The notes beneath the pieces are model-generated. The model worked only from the letters and a program-made list of their open reading frames with translations. It searched no databases and was not told the DNA's origin. The translations under genes and the position numbers were made by a program. Below, in pieces: positions 45,561 to 56,712 of a stretch of DNA of 64,000 nucleotides (position 1 is the first letter of the stretch; every line of letters begins with the position of its first letter). Source of the DNA: Capra hircus (taxonomy: Eukaryota; Chordata; Mammalia; Artiodactyla; Bovidae); NCBI RefSeq assembly GCF_001704415.2, contig NC_030811.1:72806069-72870068 (forward strand). Reading direction: 5' to 3'.

Positions 45561-45936
45561 CAGGTTACTTCCTACCTTTCTATCTATAGAAGAAATTTGT
45601 CATTTTTTTAGCTGAACTCCCTTCTGTGTTGAAGACACTACCATTGTGCAAGTCTTACTGAGGGTTTATTTATTTGTTCTCTTTGTCCCTTGGACTCTAG
45701 AACTTGGGTGTTAGGCCTGGACATTTGGGCAATTAGCTGCTCCTTCCTGAAACTGAGTTTGAATGATACAAAGAAGCTAGGAATGTTTAGAATTTATTCC
45801 CATGTTAGAAGTGGGAGCCAGAAGAGGTGGCGGTAGTACTTGTGTTAACAGATTCTGATTATCTAACCTGCCCAGCCTCCATTCCTATCCATTTTCTAAA
45901 CCAGTTCTCTGGTCTTTCCATGATTTGTAGGAGCTA
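45561..45936. other. Unique non-coding DNA
   Basis: Nothing recognised. Confidence 0.4.
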
Positions 45937-45943
45937 CCAACTA

Positions 45944-46023
45944 TCCAGTTCAGTTCAGTTCAGTTCAGTCGCTCAGTCGTGTCCAACTCTTTGCGACCCC
46001 ATGAATAGCAGCACACCAGGCCT
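45944..46023 (-). mobile_element. BovB 3' tail, antisense, 80 bp
   Basis: A four-unit TTCAG tail followed by CGCTCAGTCGTGTCCAACTC, ending at CACCAGGCCT. CCAACTA at 45937-45943 and 46024-46030 is a 7-bp TSD. Confidence 0.88.
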
Positions 46024-46030
46024 CCAACTA

Positions 46031-47509
46031 ATACATATTAATAGCATTTTTCCTTTTAAATTGACCAGAGTATGTTTCTGATTTTTCCAACCAGGAATCC
46101 TAATGAAAGAACTTGGTTCCAGGAATGGGTTGCAACCAACCTATAGAATATTGAGATGTGAAATAGAATGTGAGACTGATTATCTGTCTTAGTTGTTAAA
46201 GACAACTACAGATCCCATCACTAGCCAGAGATGTGTTAACTGGCAGCCTAGGTAATGTGGGAGAGGAGCTGCTAACTGAATTAATATCCATGGTCACCAT
46301 AAGTCAAGTATCCACTGAAGGCTTAACTTTGGGGAAGCCAGATTGCTGCCATCATAAAATGGTTTGAAGGACATGAGAAATTTGAGGATCATGGGATTCT
46401 TTCTGAAGGGACTGAGCAGCTTAAAGAAAGGGAATGACAAATGACTAAACTATGGGCTCATGACTTAGACTGAAACTAGGGACTTTCTGTGACTGTTCAA
46501 AAAGAAATTCTTATCCCTTACAACTCTAGAGCAGAGGGAGCTAACTATCGGGCTGCCAATTTATCTTGCCAGTTGAATTCACAGCCTTGCCAGATCTTTC
46601 GTGTGAAATTTAGAGTATTGAGTCTCATTTCTGTATCTACAACACCTAGCAAAGAGCCTGTCCCTCACCCAATAAATCTTCATGAAATGAACTAATATAT
46701 GATCACATTAAAAGTAAAAAAAAAAAAAAACGCATTAAAATTCTTCTCGCTTTTAGGTTAGCAAAACAGTAATGATGTGATAACTGTTACACACCATATA
46801 TTGTGCCTTCAGTGGCAGTAAAAATTAGTGACTCTTCTGGTCCCATCACAGTATTTCTAAAACAGAAAAGGAAAAAAACAAAAACAAAAACAGTTAGGGA
46901 TGTGCCTTTTACTGTAGCCTGAAAGCAGAGCTCCATCCTGCTGTCACTGTCTCCTTGTTGAGAATCTCAAGCGTTTAGTAAACCATCACAGAATGATTCG
47001 GCATAGCGATGACTTTTAGGAAATGAACAGGGGCTTCAACATTTCAAAAGACAGAGAGGTCTTCCTGTGGCTACCCACAGAGGCTAGCTTAGTAATCCCC
47101 AGAGAGAGTGCTGGTCTAGTCGTGAACACTTCACAGTGTATGTCCTCCATGACCCACATGGGCAAAGCAACAGAAGCAAGGTCAGTCAAAAAGCAAACCC
47201 TCTCTTTCTTTTCACTGACAGAAACATGAGTCCAGTCTCTTCACTGGACCCTCAGGCCTTGGCTCCTGACAGCTGAAAAGAGTTGATGTGGCCCTTTCCA
47301 GATTTGAAATATCTGGGCAGGCACCCTTTGGGCACCTTCTTACTTTGAATGCTTGTGGGGCTCTGACTGCAACCCCTCCACCACCACCAACCAGATTGCT
47401 GGAGAGTTACTCTAAACCCATCACACTGTCCAAGTCCCTGTCCTATCCTCATCTGCAGGTCTGGCTGTCACATTCAGAACACACTTAGTAGGTGTTTTCT
47501 GTGCCAGGT
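46031..47509. other. Unique non-coding DNA
   Basis: About 1.5 kb without recognised repeats except poly(A) at 46716-46730. An AATAAA lies upstream at 46671, but no processed gene is recognisable. Confidence 0.4.
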
Positions 47510-47690
47510 CTGGCTGTAAGTCCCAGATTGCCCATTTCCTAACTGTATGACCATGGGCAAGTTACTTTTCTGTTCCTTATCCATAAAACAGGCATCATGA
47601 TACCTTCTCTTGGAAGTATAGTGAGAGTTCAACATTACCATTTATGAAAAGTATGTAGCACGGTGTCTGGTTCATGGTCAGACCTCACTG
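47510..47690 (+). repeat. MIR SINE
   Basis: CATGGGCAAGTTACTTTTCT, CATAAAACAGGCATCATGAT and AGTATGTAGCACGGTGTCTG follow the MIR order. Confidence 0.75.
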
Positions 47691-48027
47691 GTATGATTTT
47701 TGATACTGATAAAGTGGTTGGACTTCCTTCGACCTTTGCTTTCACACCTCCACACTCCTCAGACCTTCGCATATGCAGAAAAGCTGTGTGGCCTGACATT
47801 TTTCAGTAGGGTGTGTGTTATCAGACAGGTAGATAGCAGAGACCTCTCCCACCTCAGCCCCCAGCCTGGGCTCTTTCCAGAAAACTGGAACTGTTGTTCG
47901 TGAAAGATGGGGACGGAGTCAGGTCTTCTCTTTCCATAACAGGTCGACTCTCACCTGAACTTCCTTTGGTGCTTATTCGAGTGATCTTTCCCAAACAGCT
48001 TTTCCTTTAAAGGTCTCTCTTTGCATG
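47691..48027. other. Unique non-coding DNA
   Basis: Nothing recognised. Confidence 0.4.
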
Positions 48028-48150
48028 CGTGCTTAGCCCTTCAGTCACTTTAGTCATGTCCAACTCTGCAACCCTATGGACTGTAGCCAGCCAGGTTCCA
48101 TGGGATTTACCAGGCAAGAGTAACAGAGGGGATTACCATGTTCTCTCCTT
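48028..48150 (-). mobile_element. Bov-tA-family SINE, antisense, truncated
   Basis: GCTTAGCCCTTCAGTCACTT to GAGGGGATTACCATGTTC: the BovB-like body only, with a short deletion near CCAGGTTCCATGGG. Confidence 0.8.
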
Positions 48151-48265
48151 AACGGTAAATTAAATCCTGTGAATAATTGTTCACTTCTTTGCTGTGGCTG
48201 CTGGAAAAAACAGAACCATCTCTGGCAAACAGAATGTAGGGATGGTCTAAATTTTGCTGAAAGAT
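48151..48265. other. Unique non-coding DNA
   Basis: A short spacer before the composite BovB. Confidence 0.4.
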
Positions 48266-48278
48266 CTTACCCTTACAT

Positions 48279-48815
48279 CTATTTCTAAGGCCTTCTCAGA
48301 CAACCATTTTGCCTTCTTGCATTTCTATTTTTGGGGATGGTCTTGATCATTGCCTCCTATGCAATGTCTGAAACTCTGTCCATAGATCTTCAGGCCCTCT
48401 GTCTATCAGACCTAATCCCTTGAATCTATTTGTCACTTCCACTGTTTAATTGTAAGGGATTTGATTTAGGTCATACCTGAGTAGTCTAGTGGTTTTCCCT
48501 ACTTTCTTCAATTTGAGTCTGAATTTGGCAATAAGGAGTTCATGATCTGAGCCACAGTCAGCTCCTGGTCTTATTTTTGCTGACTGTCTAGAGCTTCTCC
48601 ATCTTTCACTGCAAAGAATATAATCAATCTGATTTCAGTATTGAACACCTGGTGATGTCCATGTGTAGAGTCTTGTGTTGCTTGTTGGAAAAGGGTGTTT
48701 GCTGTGACTAGTGGTTTCTCATGGCAAAACTCTATAAGCCTTTGCCCTGCTTCATTCTGTACTCCAGGGCCAAATTTGCCTGTTACTGCAGGTATTTCTT
48801 GACTTCCTACTTTAA
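48279..48815 (-). pseudogene. Inverted BovB endonuclease fragment
   Basis: On the minus strand this encodes part of the BovB N-terminal apurinic-like endonuclease region and the segment leading towards the RT linker; TTTAGGTCATACCTGAGTAG and ATGATCTGAGCCACAGTCAG are recognisable on the plus strand. No long frame survives. It is the only endonuclease-region sequence among the BovB copies here; the others are truncated downstream. Confidence 0.75.
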
Positions 48816-48938
48816 GAGAAAGGCAAAGGAGAAAAGGAAAGATATACCCATTTGAATGCAGAGTTCCAAAGAACAGAAAGGAGAGATTAGAGAGCCTTCC
48901 TCAGTGATCAGTACAAAGAAATAGAGGAAAACAGTAGA

Positions 48939-49193
48939 ATGGGAAAGACTAGAGATCTCTTCAAGAAAATTAGAGATACCAAGGGAACAATTCATGCAAA
49001 GGGGGGCACAATAAAGAACAGGAATGGTAGGGACCTAACAGAAGCAGAAGATATTAAGAAAAGATGGCAAGAATACACAGAAGAACTATACAAAAAAGAT
49101 CTTCATGACCCAGATAATCACGATGGTGTGATCACTCACCTAGAGCCAGACATCCTGGAATTCAAAATCAAGTGGGCCTTAGAACAAAGTTAG
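48939..49193 (+). pseudogene. BovB linker-to-RT N-terminal fragment
   Basis: An 84-codon frame starts MGKTRDLFKKIRDTKG and reaches EPDILEFKIKWALEQS, the region before the RT palm. A deletion after GGGCCTTAGAACAAAG removes about 18 bases relative to the later copy at 49843 and ends the frame. Confidence 0.8.
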
Positions 49194-49829
49194 TGGAAGT
49201 GATGGAATTCCAGTTGAGCTAATTCACATCCTAAAAGATGATGCTATGAAAGTGCTGCACTCAATATGCCAGCACATTTGGAAAACTCAGCAGTGGCCAC
49301 AGGACTGGAAAAGTTAGTTTTCATTCCAGTCCCAAAGAAAAGCAATGCCAAAGAATGTTCAGACTACCACACAATTGCACTTGTCTCACATGCTAGCAAG
49401 GTAATACTCAAAATTCTCCAAGCCAGGCATCAATAGTACATGAACCATGAGCTTCCAGATGTTCAAGCTGGATTTAGAAAAGGCAGAGGAACCAGAGATC
49501 AAAATTGCCAACATCCACTGGATCATCAAAAAAGTGAGATAGTTCCAGAAAAACATCTATTTCTGCTTTATTGACTATGCCAAAGCCTTTGACTGTGTGG
49601 ATCATAAGAAACTGGAAAATCCTGAAAGAGATGGGAATACCAGACCATCTGACCTGCCTCTTGAGAAATCTGGAAGGAGGTCAAGAAGAACAGTTAGAAC
49701 TGGACATGCAACAACAGACTGGTTCCAAATAGGGAAAGGAGTACATCAAGGCTGTATATTGTCACCCTGCTTATTTAACTTATATGCAGAGTATATCATA
49801 GGAAATGCTGGACTGGATGAAGCACAAGC

Positions 49830-51341
49830 TGAAAGTGAAGTAGGCCTTAGAAAGCATCACTACGAACAAAGCTAGTGGAGGTGATGGAATTCCAGTTGAG
49901 CTATTTCAAATCCTGAAAGATGATGCTGTGAAAGTGCTGCACTCAATATGCCAGCACATTTGGAAAACTCAGCAGTGACCACAGGACTGGAAAAGGTCAG
50001 TTTTCATTCCAATCCCAAAGAAAGGCAATGCCAAAGACTGCTCAAACTACCGCACAATTGCACTCATCTCACATGCTAGTAAAGTAATGCTCAAAATTCT
50101 CCAAGCCAGGCTTCAGCAATACATGAACTGTGAACTTCCTGATGTTCAAACTGGTTTTACAAAACGCAGAGGAACCAGAGCTCAAACTGCCAACATCCAC
50201 TGGATCATGGAAAAAGCAAGAGAGTTCCAGAAAAACATCTATTTCTGCTTTATTGACTATGCCAAAGCCTTTGACTGTGTGGATCATAATAAATTGTGGA
50301 AAATTCTGAAAGAGATGGGAATACCGGACCACCTGACCTGCCTCTTGAGAAACCTGTATGTAGGTCAGGAAGCAACAGTTAGAACTGGACATGGAACAAG
50401 AGACTGGGTTCCAAATAGGAAAAAGGAGTATGTCAAGGCTATATATTGTCACCCTGTTTATTTAACTTCTATGCAGAGTACATCATGAGAAATGCTGGAC
50501 TGGAAGAAGCACAAGCTGGAATTGAGATTGCCGGGAGAAATATCAATAACCTCAGATATGCAGATGACACCACCCTTATGGCAGAAAGTGAAGAGGAACT
50601 AAAAAGCCTCTTGATGAAAGTGAAAGAGGAGAGTGAAAAAGTTGACTTAAAGCTCAACATTCAGAAGACGAAGATCATGGCATCTGGTCCCATCACTTCA
50701 TGGGAAATAGATGGGGAAACAGTAGAAACAGTGTCAGGCTTTATTTTTCTGGGCTCCAAAATCACTGCAGATGGTGACTGCAGCCATTAAATTAAAAGAC
50801 GCTTACTCCTTGGAAGGAAATTTATGACCAACCTAGATAGCATATTAAAAAGCAGAGATATTACTTTGCCAACAAAGGTCCATCTAGTTAAGGCTATGGT
50901 TTTTCCAGTGGTCATGTATGGATGTGAGAGTTGGACTGTGAAGAAAGCTGAGTGCTGAAGAATTGATGCTTTTGAACTGTGGTGTTGGAGAAGACTTTTG
51001 TGAGTCCCTTGGACTGCAAGGAAATCCAACCAGTCCATCCTAAAGGAGACCAGTCCTGGGTGTTCATTGGAAGAACTGATGATGAGGCTGAAACTCCAGT
51101 ACTTTGGCCACCTCATGCGAAGAGTTGACTTATTGGAAAAGACCCTGATGCTGGGAGGGATTGGGGGCAGGAGGAAAAGGGGACGACAGAGGATGAGATG
51201 GCTAGATGGCATCACTGACTCTATGCACATGAGTTTAGGTGAACTCTGGGAGTTTGTGATGGACAGGGAGGCCTGGTGTACTGTGATTCATGGGGTCGCA
51301 AAGAGTTGGACACGACTAAGTGACTGAACTGAACTGAACTG
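49830..51341 (+). mobile_element. Younger BovB, sense, nested inside the host BovB
   Basis: Begins GAAAGTGAAGTAGGCCTTAG (5'-truncated, before the RT palm) and ends in GACTGAACTGAACTGAACT. It carries the younger-type bases CACCTCATGCGAAGAGTTGA and GGGAGGGATTGGGGGCAGG. The host is interrupted here and lacks about 60 bp at the junction. Confidence 0.88.
50087..50790 (+). pseudogene. BovB RT fragment in the nested copy
   Basis: Two overlapping frames cover the RT palm: 50087-50488 (with DYAKAFDCVDHNKLWKILKE) and 50446-50790 (with the YADD box at 50557-50568). Small insertions near 50406-50427 shift the frame between them. A TAA at 50788-50790 ends the second frame where sisters have ATGAAA. Confidence 0.85.
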
Positions 51342-52116
51342 TGGCAGAAAGTGAAGAAGAATTGAAGAGCCTCTTGATCAAATAAAAGAGGAGAGTAAAA
51401 AATTTGGCTTAAAACTCAACATTCAGAAAACTAACATCATGACATCTAGTCCCATCACTTCATGGCAAATAGATGGGAAAACAATGGAAACAGTGACAGA
51501 CTTTATTTTTTTGGCCTCCAAAATCACTGCAGATAGTGACTGCAGCCATGAAATTAAAAGACATTTGCTCCTTGGAAGAAAAATTATGACCGACCTAGAC
51601 AGCATATTAAAAAGCAGAGACATTACTTTGCTGACAAAGGTCCATGTAATCAAAGCAATGGTTTTTCCAGTAGTCATGCATGGATGTAAGAGTTGAACTA
51701 TAAATAAAGCTGAGTGCTGAAGAATTGGTTCTTTTGAACTGTGGTATAGAGAAGACTTTGAGCATCCCTTGGATAGCAAGAAGATTCAACCAATCCATCC
51801 TAAAGGAAATCATCCTGAATGTTCATTGGAAGGACTGATGCTGAAGCTGAAACTCCAATACTTTGGCCACCTGATATGAAGAACTGACTCATTTGAAAAG
51901 ACCCTGATGCTGGGAAAGATTGAAGGTGGGAGGATAAGGGGACGACAGAGGATGAGATGGTTGGATGGCATCACCCACTCAATGGACATGAGTTTGAGTA
52001 AGCTCCGGGAGTTGGTGATGGACAGGGAAGCCTGGTGTGCTGCAGTCCATGGGGTCGCAAAGAGTTGGACATGACTAACTGAACTGAACTGAACTTACTC
52101 TTACATTGTTTCTAAT

Positions 52117-52205
52117 TAAATGAGCAATTCCACTTCTAAAACGTATCCTACATAAATGTACACAAAACTGTAATAAAATGTGTAAAGGAATGTTTCATTA
52201 GAGCA
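52117..52205 (+). repeat. Possible L1M fragment, sense
   Basis: GAGCAATTCCACTTCTAAAAC...TATCCTACATAAATG resembles the end of L1 ORF2. Short and diverged. Confidence 0.4.
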
Positions 52206-52689
52206 CAGAGTGAGTTGGGAATTATTTCCTCTTTTCTGGAAGAGCTTGAGTACAAGTGATACTATTTCTCCATTAAATATTTGGTAGCATTAGCTCGTGA
52301 AGCCATGAGGTGCTGAGTTTTCTTTGTTGGAATATTTTAACTACAGGCACTCAATTTCTTTAACATATATAGAGGTAGGTATTCAAGTTTTTCACTTCTT
52401 CTTAAGTGAACTTTGGTAGTTGTGTCTATCAAAGAACTTGTCAGTTTCATTTAAGTTTTTGAAGATATTGAGATAATGGATAATATTCCCTTTTATCTTT
52501 TTAATAACTAGGAACTGTGATTATGTTACCACTTTCATTCCCAATAGTGGTAATTTGTGTCTTTTTTTTTCTGATCCGTCTGTCTAGAAGTTATAGATTT
52601 TATTTATCTTCTCTAAGAATCTGCTTTTGGTATCATGGATTAAGCCACATTATTTTCCTGTTTGCTAAGCCATTAAATAACACTCTCAT

Positions 52690-52745
52690 TTTTCTGCTTA
52701 CTTGAGACTTAATTTTCTTTCTTCTGCTTACTTGAGACTTAATTT
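52690..52745. repeat. Short tandem duplication in L1M
   Basis: TTCTGCTTACTTGAGACTTA occurs at about 52691 and again at about 52723, separated by ATTTTCTTTC. Confidence 0.9.
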
Positions 52746-53055
52746 GGTCCTCTTCTCATTTCTTATGTTTGAAGGTGAAGTCAGTTATTTGATTCCTTTC
52801 TTCTTTTCTAATATGGGTGTCTAGCCCTATAACTTTTACATTAAGTTCTGTTCAGATGCACCCCACAAATTATGACATGTTGTATTTTCATTTTTATGCA
52901 GTTCAAAATATTTTATAATTTCACTTTTCATTTCTCTTCTGTCCCATGAGTTATATGGTAGTGTGTTTGTTTCTTAAATATTTGACGTTTTTCCATATAG
53001 ATTTCTACAGATTTCTAATTTAATTCCAGTGTGGTCAGAATATATGTTTAGTATA

Positions 53056-53333
53056 AGTTCAGTTCAGTCACTCAGTTATGTCCAACTCTTTGTGACCCCA
53101 TGGACTGCAGCACGCCAGGGCCCCCAGTCCATCACCAACTCCTGGAGCTTACTCAAACTCATGTCCGTTGAGTTGGTGATGCCATCCAACCACCTCATCC
53201 TCTGTTGTCCCCTTCTCCTCCTGCCTTCAATCTTTCCCAGCATTGGAGTCTTTTCAAATGAGTCAATTCTTCGCATCAGGTGGCTAAATTATTGGAGCTT
53301 CAGCTTCAGCATCAGTCCTTCCAATGAATATTC
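53056..53333 (-). mobile_element. BovB 3' part, antisense, in L1M
   Basis: Tail AGTTCAGTTCAGTCACTCAG to CCTTCCAATGAATATTC. The L1M frame of reference resumes with CATTTTAAATTTATGAG. An older BovB variant (CTTCAATCTTTCCCAGCAT). Confidence 0.88.
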
Positions 53334-54100
53334 TTGGATCATTTTAAATTTATGAGTCCTTTTTTATGGCCTAGAACATGTTCTTCCTTGATAAATTTCT
53401 TTGTGTGTACTTGAAAAGAATGTGTAATCTGTTGTTGCGTGTAATATTTTATAAAATGGTCAGTCAGGTCAATTGAGTGTTCGTGTTTTATCGGTTTTCT
53501 TCAGGGGATTTTAAAATTTCTTACTGTATTGTAAATTAGTCTGTTATTCCTTTCAGTTCTATCAAGTTTTGCTTTATTCATTTCTGAGACTCTAGGTACT
53601 AGGGTGCATAGTTATCTACAATTGTTATATCCTCATGGTCACCCTTTATCATCAAGAAATGACCCTCTTTATCATAGCACTGTTCTGTTCTTTTAAAAAT
53701 ATACTTTGCTATTAGTATAACCACTCTAGTTTGAATTTAATTAATGTTAGTATGGTATACCAGTATGGTATTCCATCCTGGTATATCTAATTCCATACTT
53801 ATAATCCATTTTATATTTTTATTCTTAACATGGGTTTCCTACAGGTGGCAATATCTTGCTTTTATATCCAATCTGACACTCTCAGGCTTTTAATTAGAAT
53901 ATTTAGATCATTTACATTTAATTTAGTTATTGATATGATTAGGTTTAAATCTATCATCTTGCTATATATTTTCAATTTTCCCCATCTGTTCTTTATACCC
54001 CTTTCCAATTTTTCTCTGTTCATTTGGATTGAGTATCTTTATGAATCCATTCATCTCTGTGGTTGGCTGACTGTGCATAATTACTGTATTAATTTGCTTT

Positions 54101-54371
54101 GCTGCTGCTGCTAAGTCGCTTCAGTCCTGTCCGACTCTGTGCGACCCCATAGATGGCAGCCCACCAGGCTCCCCCATCCCTGGGATTCTCCAGGCAAGAA
54201 CACTGGAGTGGGTTGCCATTTCCTTCTCCAATGCATGAAAGTGAAAAGTGGAAGTGAAGTCACTCAGTCGTGTCCTACTCTTAGCGACCCCATGGACTGT
54301 AGCCCACCAGGCTCCTCCATCCATGGGATTTTCCAGGCAAGAGTACTGGAATGGGGTGCCATTGCCTTCTC
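54101..54371 (-). mobile_element. Bov-A2 SINE, antisense, full length
   Basis: GCTGCTGCTGCTAAGTCGCT to GGGGTGCCATTGCCTTCTC, two Bov-A units. Inside antisense L1M. Confidence 0.92.
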
Positions 54372-54373
54372 AG

Positions 54374-54566
54374 AAGTTGCTTTAGTTGTGTCCAATTCTT
54401 TGCATCCCTATGGACTGCAGCCTGCCAGACTCCTCCATTTGTGGAATTCTCCAGGCAAGAATACTGGAGTGGGTTACCATGTTTCCTCCAGGGGATCTTC
54501 TGACCCAGGGATTGAACCTGCCTCTCTTATGTCTCCTGCATTGGCAGGTGGGTTCTTCACCACTGT
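54374..54566 (-). mobile_element. Bov-tA SINE, antisense
   Basis: Abuts the Bov-A2 on its left. AAGTTGCTTTAGTTGTGTCC to the reversed head GCAGGTGGGTTCTTCACCAC. The head end is shortened. Confidence 0.85.
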
Positions 54567-54624
54567 AAGACCCAGTGGTTTATAGTATCCACATTTAACT
54601 TCCTTCCTTCTAGTGATGTTGTAC

Positions 54625-54867
54625 TGCTGCTGCTAAGTCGCTTCAGTCATGTCCAACTCTGTGTGACCCCAAAGACCACAGCCCACCAGACTCCCCCATC
54701 CCTGGGATTTTCCAGGCAAGAACACGAGTGGGTTGCCATTTCCTTCTCCAGTGCATGAAAGTGAAAAGTGAAAGTCAAGTTTCTCAGTCCTATCTGACTC
54801 TTAGCGACCCCATGGACTGCAGCCTACCAGGCTCCTCCGCCCATAGGATTTTCCAGGCAAGAGTACT
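54625..54867 (-). mobile_element. Bov-A2 SINE, antisense
   Basis: TGCTGCTGCTAAGTCGCTTC to TTTTCCAGGCAAGAGTACT; the first Bov-A unit lacks its 5' end. GTACT occurs at both edges (54621-54625, 54863-54867), a possible short TSD. Confidence 0.88.
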
Positions 54868-56234
54868 ACTTCACCCATAATATGAGAACATTATAAGAGT
54901 TTCCGTTTCTCCTCTCTTGGTCTTCTTGTTATCATCATACATTTACTTCTATATACTATATACCCTATGGTTTACTTTTATTATTTTTGCTTTAAGCTGT
55001 CAGTGACCTCCTAAACAAATGCAAATAATGAAAAGTCTTTTATACTCATTCACCTGAGTTATCATTTCCAGTGTTCATGATTTCTTAATGTAGATTCAGA
55101 TTTCCATTTGCCATTTTTGTCTTTCTGCCTGAAGACTTCCTTTAAAATGTTTTCTAGTGAAGCAATGCTGGAGATACAGTTTTCATCTTATGTATATCTG
55201 AAGGAAAGGCTTTATTTTGCCTTTTTTAATTTTTGAAATGTATTTTTGCTGAGTATAAAAGTCTAGCTTGTCAGGGTTTTTCTTTCAGTACTTTAAAGAT
55301 ATTGCACCATTGTCTTCTTCCATGCATCATGTCCAGAACATCTGCTGTCATTTTAATCCTCATTTCTCTATATTTTTCTTTTGCTCTGGATGGTTTTAAG
55401 ATTTTCTCTTTATTACTGGATTTAATGATTTAGGCTTAAAGTGCCTTGGTGTAATTTTCATCATGTTTCTTATGCTTGAGGACCATGGAACTTCTTAGAT
55501 CCATGAATTTATAGTATTTATCAAATTTTGAAAGTGTTTAATTGTATTTCCTCAAATATGGTTTCTTCAAATTTTCTACTCTCCCTCCTAAATCTGGGGA
55601 CTCCAGTTATACCGGTAATAAGTCTACTAAATTTTTCCCATTCCTCTATTTATTGTTTTTTTTTCTGTGTGTTTTGTTTTGGATTATTTATAAAGAATTC
55701 TCTTTAAACATACTTGTCTTTTCCTCTGCAGTGTCTGATCTGCTGTTAAATCCATCCTTAAAAACATTTTTTTAAATATTTATTTATTTAGGCTGTGCCA
55801 AGTCTTAGTTGTGGCATGCAGGATCTTTTTTTAGTTGCAGCATGTGGGATCTTTAGTTGCAGCATGCAGACTCTTGGCTGCAGCATGTGGGATCTAAAAT
55901 AGTTCCCTGACCAGGGATTGAACCCAAGTCCCCTGCATTACGAGTGTGGAGTTTTGGCCACTGAACCACCAAGGATGTCCCATCCTGTGCACTTCTTATC
56001 TCAGTCATTGTAATTTTCTTCCTTTGAGGCCACACTTGTATTTTTTTTATGTGTTATTTATCGTGTTTGATCATTTCTCTAGATTCTTGAACTTAGAGAA
56101 TATAGCTACAATAACTTTTAAATATCCCTATCAATTCTATCATCTCCATCAATTCCAAGTTGATTTTTTCATTCTTATGGGTCATGGTTTTATGCTTTTC
56201 ATGCCTTGTGTAGTTGGCACAATTATGACTTCAA
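54868..56234 (-). mobile_element. L1M 5' region, antisense
   Basis: TTTTGCTGAGTATAAAAGTC, TTTTGCTCTGGATGGTTTTAAG, CTCTGCAGTGTCTGATCTGC and CTATCAATTCTATCATC fit recalled antisense 5' regions of L1M elements. Interrupted by a CHR SINE at 55766. Resumes after the LTR at about 56713. Confidence 0.55.
55766..55980 (-). mobile_element. CHR-type SINE, antisense, in L1M
   Basis: Reversed tail TTTAAATATTTATTTATTTA, internal GCAGCATG-rich repeats (three GCATGTGGGATCT or GCATGCAG units), reversed head CCACCAAGGATGTCC. CCATCCT occurs on both flanks (55752-55758 and about 55980-55986). Confidence 0.82.
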
Positions 56235-56712
56235 TGACCAATGCCATTTTATAATCCCCTAGCCTGATGAGAGGATATCACCCTCATGATTACATTACAT
56301 TATATATCAAAAGAGATTAAATTTAAGTCCCAAATCATTTCAACTGACCAAGAAATAAATTGTCTTTTGTGGGCCTGACCTTTTAGCTGAACCCTTACAA
56401 GGAAAGTAGACAGACAAAAAAAGTCAGAGTATTGTGTTTCTGGTGGCCTTGAAGTTGCAATCTCCATGAATTCTACAGCTGCAAGGAAACAAAATTTTCC
56501 AATTGTCAAATGAACATGAAAGAGGATCCTGGGCCCCACATGAGACCAGGCTAACACCTTGATTACTAATTTGCAAAGTTATGAGCAAAGGACTCAATTA
56601 AGTCCTGCCTGGACTTCTGACCTACATACTGCAAGGTGATAAATGGCTGTTATCTTAAGCCAGAAAGTTTGCAGTCATTTACAGTGCAGCAGTAGAAAAT
56701 TAATACATCTAA
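56235..56712 (+). mobile_element. MaLR/MLT1-like LTR in L1M
   Basis: CTGATGAGAGGATATCACCC near the start, GACCTTTTAGCTGAACCCTT, TGATAAATGGCTGTTATCTT and CAGCAGTAGAAAATTAATAC at the end follow the MaLR LTR plan. Subfamily unknown. Confidence 0.55.

Larger units (their letters stand above)
48279..52093 (+). mobile_element. Composite BovB LINE with 5' inversion (host copy)
   Basis: 48279-48815 is antisense BovB endonuclease-region sequence. At about 48816 it flips to sense linker, RT (48816-49829), a younger BovB intervenes (49830-51341), and the host resumes at 51342 to the tail at 52093. The two arms are almost adjacent in the consensus, as in a clean 5' inversion. One TSD brackets everything: CTTACCCTTACAT at 48266-48278, CTTACTCTTACAT at 52094-52106. 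The host carries older-subfamily bases (CCACCTGATATGAAGAACTG). Confidence 0.88.
52270..54100 (-). mobile_element. L1M LINE, antisense (ORF2 region), SINE-riddled
   Basis: Landmarks of antisense L1 ORF2: GGTAATTTGTGTCTTTTTTT, CCCCACAAATTATGACATGT, TTTAATTCCAGTGTGGTCAG, AGAATGTGTAATCTGTTGTT, GGTTTAAATCTATCATCTTGC. Interrupted by a BovB at 53056. All frames are broken. Confidence 0.75.

Noticed and set aside
46671..46731. AATAAA followed by poly(A), suggesting a processed pseudogene end
   Set aside because: No upstream sequence resembles a known mRNA and no TSD was found.
53830..54114. Hydrophobic 94-codon plus-strand frame
   Set aside because: It lies in antisense L1M and runs into a SINE; compositional artefact.
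15841..54867. Regularly recurring ~30-bp motifs (CTCCAGGCAAGA and similar) suggesting a CRISPR-like array
   Set aside because: The recurrence is the internal sequence of dispersed Bov-tA and Bov-A2 copies in both orientations, not spaced direct repeats, and the genome is mammalian.
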